This document shows, in pieces, positions 1 through 5,804 of a DNA stretch of 5,804 nt. The first letter of the stretch is position 1, and each line of letters begins with the position of its first letter. This DNA is from Bacillota bacterium (lineage in GTDB: Bacteria; Bacillota; Sulfobacillia; Symbiobacteriales; ZC4RG38): NCBI GenBank assembly GCA_003242505.1, contig QGUP01000143.1, forward strand, positions 1 to 5,804, given 5' to 3'. Under the pieces are notes generated by a model that ran no database searches, was not told the DNA's origin, and saw only the letters and a program-made list of their open reading frames with translations. Position numbers and translations under genes: made by a program.

Positions 1-1641
1 GAGCCCCCGGTCGGGGATGGTGCCGCCGGAGCGGACCGCCAGGGCCTGGCTCCCCTCCCGGCCCCGGATCACGCCCTTCACCCGGTCCCAGGCGATCCGG
101 GGCCGGAGTTCGGCAAAGCCCGTCTCGCTGTACCGGCCGGCGAGCATCCCCAGGACCAGTTCGTACTGCCGGCGGGAGAGGTGCCGGTAGGGATAGGCCC
201 GGCGGACCAGGGCCAGCAGGTCCTCCTCCCGCCACTCCTCCACCGCGGCCATGGCCACGATCTGCTGGGCCAGCACGTCCAGGGGGCACTCGGGCACCCG
301 GAACTCCTCCACCTCGCCCCGGAGCATCCCCCGGGCCACCGCGGCCGCCTCCAGCAGGTCCCCCCGGTACTTGGGCAGGATCCGGCCCTTGCTGGCCGCA
401 CCGAGGAGGTGGCCGGCCCGGCCCACCCGCTGCAGCCCCCGGGCGACGCTCCGGGGGCTCTCCACCTGGACCACCAGGTCGATGGCCCCCACGTCGATCC
501 CCAGCTCCAGGGTGCCGGTGGCCACCAGGCAGGGAAGCCGGCCGGACTTCAGCTCCTCCTCCACCTGCCGCCGCTGCTCCCGGGAGAGGCTGCCGTGGTG
601 GGTGCGGACCCGATCCGGCCCGAGGAGTTCCCCCAGCCGGGCCGCCAGCCGCTCCGCCAGCCGCCGGCTGTTGACAAAGATCAGGGTGCTCCGGTGGGCC
701 CGGACCAGTTCCGCCAGGCGCCGGTCGATGGCGGGCCAGATGGAGTCGTCGGGCAGTGCCCCCATCTCCGGCACCGGCACCTCCACCCGGAGGTCGAGGC
801 CCTTCCGCAGGCCGGCGTCGGCCACCGCCACCGGCCGGGGCGCGCCGTCCGGCCCCTGGCCGCCCAGGAACCGGGCCGCCCGCTCCAGGGGCCGGACGGT
901 GGCGGTGAGGCCGATCCGCACCGGCGGCTCGGAGCAGAGGGCCTCCAGCCGCTCCAGGCTCAGGGTGAGATGGGCCCCCCGCCTGGTCCCCAGGAGGGCG
1001 TGGAGCTCGTCCACGATCACGTACCGGACCGTCCGGAGCATCTCCCGGGCCCTGCGGGAGGTGAGAATCAGGTAGAGGGACTCGGGGGTGGTGATCAGCA
1101 CGTGGGGCGGGCGCCGGAGCATCCGGGCCCGGTCCCGGGTGTCGGTATCCCCGGTGCGGACCGCCACCCGGAGCTCCGGGAGCGCCACCCCCATCGCCCG
1201 GGCCTTCTCCAGCACCCCCTGGAGGGGCTCCTGGAGGTTCTTCTCAATGTCCACCCCCAGGGCCTTGAGGGGCGAGACGTAGAGCACCCGCACCCCGCCG
1301 GGCTCGGGATTCCCCTCCTGCCAGAGGGCATCGAGGCACTTGAGGAAGGCCGCCAGGGTCTTCCCGGACCCGGTGGGGGCGGTGATCAGGCAGTGCCGGC
1401 CCTGGGCGATGAGGGGCCAGCCCAGGGCCTGGGGCGGGCTGGGGGCACCGAAACGCTCAACAAACCAGGCCCGGACCACGGGGTGAAAGGAGGCGAGGGG
1501 GTCGGCCGGCGGGGAATCCGTGGGTCCCCGGTACCTCCCGGGGGTCCCAGGCGAGGTGCCGGCGGTGGCCGGCGGCTCCCCGGCCGGGCCCCGGGGCGCT
1601 CCGGCCGGCTCCGGTGAGGTGGGTTGCTTCCGGGATGGCAT
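1..1641 (-). CDS. lhr: Lhr-type DEAD/DEAH-box ATP-dependent helicase, N-terminal part (3' end beyond window)
   Basis: ATP-dependent superfamily 2 helicase of the Lhr family, which translocates on single-stranded DNA with 3'-5' polarity and is linked to DNA repair. The frame is open for 547 codons to the left edge. RecA domain 1 carries motif I APTGSGKT (residues 88-95), motif II DELH (211-214) and motif III TAT (246-248). RecA domain 2 carries LIFVNSRR (about 320-327), ATGTLELGID (374-383) and motif VI QRVGRAGH (404-411). It continues with the family-typical PLDVLAQQIV stretch, the start of the winged-helix region, and GTIPDRG right at the edge. Lhr core proteins are usually about 850 residues or longer, so the Lhr-specific C-terminal part is missing here. 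The first 50 or so residues are a Pro/Ala/Gly-rich extension before the Q-motif region. The ATG at 1641 is set by GGAGGGGA seven bases upstream. It is divergent from chrA. Family assignment is firm; which Lhr subfamily (core, long, or ligase-associated) cannot be told from this part. Confidence 0.93.
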   Translation of the reverse strand, partial: MPSRKQPTSPEPAGAPRGPAGEPPATAGTSPGTPGRYRGPTDSPPADPLASFHPVVRAWFVERFGAPSPPQALGWPLIAQGRHCLITAPTGSGKTLAAFLKCLDALWQEGNPEPGGVRVLYVSPLKALGVDIEKNLQEPLQGVLEKARAMGVALPELRVAVRTGDTDTRDRARMLRRPPHVLITTPESLYLILTSRRAREMLRTVRYVIVDELHALLGTRRGAHLTLSLERLEALCSEPPVRIGLTATVRPLERAARFLGGQGPDGAPRPVAVADAGLRKGLDLRVEVPVPEMGALPDDSIWPAIDRRLAELVRAHRSTLIFVNSRRLAERLAARLGELLGPDRVRTHHGSLSREQRRQVEEELKSGRLPCLVATGTLELGIDVGAIDLVVQVESPRSVARGLQRVGRAGHLLGAASKGRILPKYRGDLLEAAAVARGMLRGEVEEFRVPECPLDVLAQQIVAMAAVEEWREEDLLALVRRAYPYRHLSRRQYELVLGMLAGRYSETGFAELRPRIAWDRVKGVIRGREGSQALAVRSGGTIPDRGL

Positions 1642-1648
1642 GGTCTGC

Positions 1649-1656
1649 TCCCCTCC
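1649..1656 (-). promoter_or_regulatory. Ribosome binding site of the Lhr helicase gene
   Basis: Read on the minus strand the sequence is GGAGGGGA, followed by seven bases and then ATG at 1641. The helicase frame stays open further upstream without a stop, so this site is what decides the start. Confidence 0.75.
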
Positions 1657-1813
1657 GTTACGTGGGCGCCGGACTGCCCGGGGGGTAGGACGAAGCCAAG
1701 GGGCTGGGCGACGGCCCAGGAGCGGGGAAGGGCCCGGGCGGGCCATGGGTGGGACCCAGGCAAGCCATGGGCACCAGGGCCTCCGGGCAGGGAACCCCTT
1801 GCGGCCAGCGAAT

Positions 1814-1831
1814 GTTGCATCTGTTGCACCT
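1814..1831 (+). repeat. 9-bp direct repeat upstream of chrA, possible operator
   Basis: GTTGCATCT (1814-1822) is followed immediately by GTTGCACCT (1823-1831), eight of nine bases identical. It ends six bases before the chrA ribosome binding site, in the most AT-rich part of the intergenic region. A binding site for a chrA regulator is possible, but no regulator gene lies in the window and chance is a real alternative. Confidence 0.3.
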
Positions 1832-1836
1832 GTCGG

Positions 1837-1847
1837 AAAGGAAGTGA
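1837..1847 (+). promoter_or_regulatory. Ribosome binding site of chrA
   Basis: AAAGGAAGTGA lies about ten bases before the TTG at 1854. An in-frame TGA at 1845-1847, inside this site, rules out any earlier start. The next ATG codons in frame (1974-1979) fall inside the first transporter domain and would delete conserved residues. Together these fix the unusual TTG start. Confidence 0.7.
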
Positions 1848-1853
1848 CCCCTC

Positions 1854-3191
<1,338 letters not shown>

Positions 3192-3210
3192 GGGGCCCCC
3201 GATGCGCGCC

Positions 3211-3235
3211 CGTTCGTTGGCCAGAGCAACGGATG
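3211..3235 (+). terminator. Hairpin after chrA, weak terminator candidate
   Basis: Starting 20 bases after the chrA stop, CGTTCGTTG (3211-3219) can pair with CAACGGATG (3227-3235) around a seven-base loop, using two G-U pairs on the plus-strand transcript. No run of T follows, so intrinsic termination is doubtful. The G-U pairs would be C-A mismatches in the opposite transcript, so the fold favours the chrA direction. Confidence 0.3.
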
Positions 3236-3278
3236 GCGGGCCAGCGCAGCCGAACGCGGGCCAGCGCGGCGGGACGCG
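3219..3278. repeat. Three tandem copies of a 20-bp repeat at the convergent gene junction
   Basis: Units begin at 3219, 3239 and 3259, each starting GGCCAG(A/C)GC and ending in GCG. Copies 2 and 3 match at 17 of 20 positions, copies 1 and 2 at 15 of 20. The array fills almost the whole gap between the chrA stop and the stop of the convergent lipoprotein gene, and the 20-bp period is not a multiple of three. It overlaps the hairpin at 3211-3235. Confidence 0.7.
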
Positions 3279-3283
3279 CCCCG

Positions 3284-4648
3284 TCACTCGCCGGCGTAGC
3301 GGATGCGGTAGACCGCGCCGGCCCGGTCGTCCGACAGGTAGAGGGCGCCGTCCCCGCCGACCACCAGGTCCACCGGCCGGCCCCAGGCCCGGTCGCCGAC
3401 GAGGAACCCCGTGAGAAAGTCCACCGGGCCGCCTGCGGGCTGGCCGTCCCGGAAGGGCACCAGCACCACCTTGTACCCCGTCGGCACCGACCGGTTCCAG
3501 GAGCCGTGGAAGGCCACGAAAAGCTGGCCCCGGTAGGCGGCGGGGAAGGTATCGCCGGTGTAGAAGGCGAGCCCCAGGGGCGCCGAGTGGGCCTGCATCA
3601 TCACCGCCGGGGGCTCGGTGGCGCTGCAGTCAAACCCCCGGCCGAACTCGGGGTCGGGAACCCGGTCGCCGTGACAGTGGGGCCAGCCGTAATGGCGCCC
3701 GGGCTCGATCCTGTTGATCTCCTCCGGCGGGAAGTCATCGCCCAGCAGGTCCCGGCCGTTCTCCGTCGCCCAGAGTTCCCCGGTCTCCGGGTGGAAGGCG
3801 AGGCCAACGGAGTTCCGGAGCCCGGTGGCGTAAATTTCCTCGCCGGTGCCGTCGGGGTTGTACCGGGTGATGGCCGCCCGGCGGGGATCGTCCTCCAGGC
3901 AGACGTTGCAGGAGGAGCCCGCGGAGACGTAGAGCTTGCCGTCGGGGCCAAAGGCGATGGTCCGGGTCCAGTGGCCGCCGCCCCGGGGGAGGTTTGGCAC
4001 CACCACCTGGTACGCCCCGGTGGGGGCCCCATCCCGGAACTCCAGCCGGATCACCCGGCTGTTCTCCGCCACGTAGAGGTCCCCCTGGTGCCAGGCCAGG
4101 CCGTGGGGCCGATCCAGCCCCTCCGCCACCGTGACCACCTGGTCGGCCACCCCGTCGCCGTCCCGGTCCGGCAGGGCCACCACCCGGCCCTCCCGGGGAA
4201 TCGAGAGGTAGAGGTCCCCCTCAGGCCCGACGGCCATGAACCGGGCCTGCCCCAGCCCGGCGGCAAAGACCTGAATCCGGAAGCCGGCGGGGAGGTAGAG
4301 CCGCCGGGGCTCGGCAAAGGGCCCCTCCGCCAGGGCCGGGGGTACCTCCAGTTCCACGGGGACCAGGGGGCCGGGGAGCGCCGCCCCCCCGCCGGCGCCG
4401 CCGGTGGCGGCCGATTCGCCAGGGGCGCCGGCATCGGGAGCCGGCGGCTCCTTCCGGTCCTCCACTGGCGGCTCCTTCCGGTCCTCCGCCGGGGTCCCCG
4501 GGGCTTTCCAGTTCCCGGGCAGTGGGAGGCGGAAGGAACACCCGCCCAGGAATAGGAGCAGCACCGCTGCCAGCACCGCCGCAGCCCGCACCCTCACGGG
4601 ACGGCCCCCCTCCCCTGGCCGCATCCGTCCCGCCACCTCTGCTGCCAT
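3284..4648 (-). CDS. Secreted lipoprotein, PQQ-dependent glucose/sorbosone dehydrogenase family
   Basis: Predicted membrane-anchored, outward-facing beta-propeller oxidoreductase of the soluble glucose/sorbosone dehydrogenase family, whose characterised members oxidise sugars or aldoses with PQQ. A lipoprotein signal peptide has basic residues, a hydrophobic core (22-34) and lipobox LGGC with Cys37. A Pro/Glu/Gly-rich spacer (38-100) includes EDRKEPP twice. The propeller covers about 115-452. His182 and Arg278-Asn279 in GLRNSVGLAF match the PQQ-contacting His and Arg-Asn of the Acinetobacter enzyme. ATENGRD, PPEEINRI and HYGWPHCHGD are family signatures. Also seen are a DRDGDGVAD loop (161-169), typical of calcium binding, and CNVC (247-250) plus Cys325 and Cys341, which could form disulphides. 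Two starts are possible: ATG 4648 (AGGTG seven bases upstream) or ATG 4624 (GAGGTGG eight bases upstream), which gives a more ordinary signal peptide; the mature protein is identical. It is last of three genes, 25 bp after the hydrolase. Substrate and true cofactor are unknown. Confidence 0.9.
   Translation of the reverse strand: MAAEVAGRMRPGEGGRPVRVRAAAVLAAVLLLFLGGCSFRLPLPGNWKAPGTPAEDRKEPPVEDRKEPPAPDAGAPGESAATGGAGGGAALPGPLVPVELEVPPALAEGPFAEPRRLYLPAGFRIQVFAAGLGQARFMAVGPEGDLYLSIPREGRVVALPDRDGDGVADQVVTVAEGLDRPHGLAWHQGDLYVAENSRVIRLEFRDGAPTGAYQVVVPNLPRGGGHWTRTIAFGPDGKLYVSAGSSCNVCLEDDPRRAAITRYNPDGTGEEIYATGLRNSVGLAFHPETGELWATENGRDLLGDDFPPEEINRIEPGRHYGWPHCHGDRVPDPEFGRGFDCSATEPPAVMMQAHSAPLGLAFYTGDTFPAAYRGQLFVAFHGSWNRSVPTGYKVVLVPFRDGQPAGGPVDFLTGFLVGDRAWGRPVDLVVGGDGALYLSDDRAGAVYRIRYAGE
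4443..4487 (-). repeat. 24-bp in-frame direct repeat in the lipoprotein spacer
   Basis: A 21-base identical stretch occurs at 4443-4463 and 4467-4487, a period of 24 bases. It encodes EDRKEPP twice (residues 55-61 and 63-69), a charged, proline-rich tether between the lipid-anchored Cys37 and the propeller. Perfect identity suggests a recent duplication. Confidence 0.8.
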
Positions 4649-4673
4649 CGGGATTCACCTGCCCGCTCTTCCG

Positions 4674-5345
4674 TTAATGTGATTCACCCGCCCCCTGTTC
4701 GGTCCTCCCGAGTCCCTGTCGGAGCCAGACCACCGCGTCCTGCAGTTCCCCCGGGTCGATCCAGTGGCCGATGGGGTAATCCCGGGCCGTGAGGTCCGCC
4801 CCGGCCCGGGCCAGGGCCTGCCACCCCTCCTCTGCCAGGCTGAAGGGAATTGCCGGGTCCTGGGTGCCGTGCCCCCAGAAGAAGCGGGTCCCCTGGACCC
4901 GGTCGGGGGTTGCCTGGACCCTGGGGTGGTCGGCGAGAAAGCCACTAAAGTTGATCACGAACTGGACGGCCCCGGGGTGGCAGAGCGCGTAGGCCAGGCT
5001 GACGGTGCCGCCCTGGGAGAAGCCGCCCAGGATCAGGGGTCCGGGCCGCACCGGCAGCCGCCGGGGCAGTTCCGTGAGAAAGTCGTGGAGCCGCTTCAGG
5101 CTCGCGGCAAAGCTCTCCGGCTCCGGCCGGTTTCGCCCCAGGAACCGGTACCAGGCCCAACCGGGGCCGTACCCCCAGGGTTCCCCGGGGAAAGGCGCCT
5201 CGGGGGCGACCACCATGGCATCGGGCAGCAGGTAAGGCTGGAGCCCCATGAGATCGCCCTTGTGGCTGCCCCGTCCGTGGAGGAGGACGATGAGCGGCGC
5301 CCCGTCCCGGGCGCCGGCCGGGATGTACTGGTCGTAGCGAAGCAC
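4674..5345 (-). CDS. Alpha/beta hydrolase, phospholipase/carboxylesterase type
   Basis: Cytoplasmic serine hydrolase of 223 residues, close to the usual size for the phospholipase/carboxylesterase (AB_hydrolase_2) group. The oxyanion region is VLLHGRGSHKGD (20-31). The nucleophile elbow GGFSQGG (107-113) gives Ser110. Asp163 in GTQDPAIP and His194 in IGHWIDP complete the catalytic triad. No signal peptide is seen. The start is GTG at 5345, supported by AGGAGG nine bases upstream; no better in-frame start is evident. It follows the dioxygenase gene by 15 bp and precedes the lipoprotein gene by 25 bp, so co-transcription is likely. Paired hydrolase and VOC dioxygenase genes are known from the mhq genes of Bacillus, which protect against hydroquinones. 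This protein has the GFSQGG type of elbow, and I do not claim it is the MhqD orthologue. Likely substrates are small esters or ring-cleavage products, which is inference. Confidence 0.92.
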   Translation of the reverse strand: MLRYDQYIPAGARDGAPLIVLLHGRGSHKGDLMGLQPYLLPDAMVVAPEAPFPGEPWGYGPGWAWYRFLGRNRPEPESFAASLKRLHDFLTELPRRLPVRPGPLILGGFSQGGTVSLAYALCHPGAVQFVINFSGFLADHPRVQATPDRVQGTRFFWGHGTQDPAIPFSLAEEGWQALARAGADLTARDYPIGHWIDPGELQDAVVWLRQGLGRTEQGAGESH

Positions 5346-5354
5346 GCAACCTTT

Positions 5355-5360
5355 CCTCCT
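5355..5360 (-). promoter_or_regulatory. Ribosome binding site of the hydrolase gene
   Basis: AGGAGG on the minus strand, nine bases before the GTG at 5345. It directly follows the TAA stop (5361-5363) of the upstream dioxygenase gene, so translation of the two genes could be coupled. It is one of the strongest such sites in the window and settles the GTG start. Confidence 0.8.
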
Positions 5361-5804
5361 TTACTCTTCCGCATCCAGGGGTTTGAGGTTCGCCTCGATG
5401 CTCGCCCGGTAGGGTTCCAGGAAGGGAGGAAGAACCAGCCGTTCCCCCAGGGTGGCCGGGTCCTCGTCCACGGTGAAGCCCGGACCGTCGGTGGCAATCT
5501 CGAAGAGGATCCCGTTCGGCTCCCGGAAGTAAAGGCTCCGGAACCAGAAACGGTCCACCTTGCCGCTGTTGGGGATTCCCAGGAGGTTGAGGCGCTGCGC
5601 CCACCGGTCGTAGTCTTCATCCGGCGTCCGCAGGGCCACATGGTGCACCCCGCCGGCCCCCAGCCGGGCCCCGGGCAGGTCCGGCTGGACCGCCACGTGG
5701 AGTTCGGCGTGGGGTCCTCCCGGGCCCATCCCGTAACCGAAGACCGAAGGCTGCGGGGCCTCCGGGGGGGGTAGGGATCGACACTCCGCAATTTTAGCAC
5801 CCGG
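5361..5804 (-). CDS. VOC-family ring-cleaving dioxygenase, C-terminal part (5' end beyond window)
   Basis: Metal-dependent extradiol-type dioxygenase of the vicinal oxygen chelate superfamily, resembling the MhqO/MhqE group that acts on hydroquinones. Only the last 147 residues are visible, against a usual length of about 310-320. Visible residues VHHVALRTPDED (53-64) hold a paired His at 54-55, and GILFEIATDGPGF (98-110) holds Glu102; a His and this Glu are the expected metal ligands. VDRFWFRSLYFREPNG (83-98) and LVLPPFLEPYRASIEANL (123-140) are strong signatures of this subgroup. The frame has no stop up to the edge and the residues before Met26 still look family-like (GPGGPHAELHV), so I treat it as a longer gene cut by the window. 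An internal ATG at 5729 would give only part of the second module and has no ribosome binding site at normal distance. The outermost ten or so codons are unusually AT-rich for this genome. First gene of the three-gene cluster as seen. Confidence 0.87.
   Translation of the reverse strand, partial: PGAKIAECRSLPPPEAPQPSVFGYGMGPGGPHAELHVAVQPDLPGARLGAGGVHHVALRTPDEDYDRWAQRLNLLGIPNSGKVDRFWFRSLYFREPNGILFEIATDGPGFTVDEDPATLGERLVLPPFLEPYRASIEANLKPLDAEE
5791..5799 (-). promoter_or_regulatory. Extended -10-like sequence at the right edge, uncertain
   Basis: The minus strand reads TGCTAAAAT, an extended -10 (TG, one base, then TAAAAT, one mismatch from TATAAT). Any -35 would lie outside the window. It falls inside the open dioxygenase frame, so it is either an internal promoter, a sign that coding starts downstream, or chance. 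Confidence 0.2.

Larger units (their letters stand above)
1642..1853. promoter_or_regulatory. Divergent intergenic region between the helicase and chrA
   Basis: These 212 bases separate two divergent genes and must hold both promoters unless one lies inside a neighbouring gene. I see no convincing -35/-10 pair on either strand. Visible structure: a small inverted repeat CTGGGC-GACG-GCCCAG at 1704-1719, GCCATGGG occurring twice (1742-1749 and 1764-1771), and the direct repeat listed separately. Only the last 50 bases, before chrA, are less GC-rich. The open frames through this region look like high-GC artefacts. Confidence 0.5.

Noticed and set aside
181..1617. 478-codon plus-strand open frame opposite the helicase gene
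   Set aside because: It is antisense to clearly conserved Lhr motifs, Pro/Gly/His-rich and without family features.
1704..1719. Inverted repeat CTGGGC-GACG-GCCCAG as a riboswitch or attenuator
   Set aside because: The stem is only six base pairs, with no further conserved structure or T-run, and such stems arise easily by chance at this GC content.
3409..5084. 13-base identity CCGTGAGAAAGTC at 3409-3421 and 5072-5084
   Set aside because: Both copies encode Asp-Phe-Leu-Thr within unrelated proteins; shared codon choice explains the match.
4764..5774. 336-codon plus-strand open frame opposite the dioxygenase and hydrolase genes
   Set aside because: It is antisense to two genes with intact catalytic motifs and shows no domain of its own.

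Overview
This is a very GC-rich window (roughly 70% G+C or more by eye, with strong G/C preference at third codon positions). It carries five protein-coding genes and no RNA genes, CRISPR array or transposon. Strong AGGAGG-type ribosome binding sites, TTG and GTG starts, and a dioxygenase/hydrolase pair of the kind known from Bacillus-type quinone defence suggest a high-GC Gram-positive bacterium, possibly a thermophilic Firmicute of the Thermaerobacter/Symbiobacterium sort. That placement is inference only.

Layout. (1) Bases 1-1641, minus strand: the N-terminal 547 residues of an Lhr-type superfamily 2 DNA helicase, running off the left edge. (2) Bases 1642-1853: a divergent intergenic region with a 9-bp direct repeat just upstream of the next gene's ribosome binding site. 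(3) Bases 1854-3191, plus strand: a two-domain ChrA chromate transporter whose halves are joined by an unusually long Ala/Gly/Pro linker built from tandem repeats. (4) Bases 3192-3283: a short convergent junction with a hairpin and three tandem copies of a 20-bp repeat. (5) Bases 3284-5804, minus strand: a compact three-gene cluster, probably one operon, transcribed from the right edge inward. It encodes a VOC-family ring-cleaving dioxygenase (5' part off the window), an alpha/beta hydrolase of the phospholipase/carboxylesterase type, and a secreted lipoprotein of the PQQ-dependent glucose/sorbosone dehydrogenase family. Gaps of 15 and 25 bp separate the genes.

How the genes may work together. 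The dioxygenase and hydrolase resemble the pairing used in quinone or aromatic electrophile detoxification. The lipoprotein would add an oxidation step outside the membrane. ChrA exports chromate and is transcribed towards this cluster, so any functional link through oxidative or electrophile stress is speculative. Lhr is a DNA-repair helicase and probably unrelated apart from sharing the divergent upstream region with chrA.

I found no convincing undescribed system. The points most worth a second look are the repeat-built ChrA linker, the 20-bp repeat trio at the convergent junction, the three-gene oxidoreductase/esterase cluster, and the unusually AT-rich codons at the extreme right edge.
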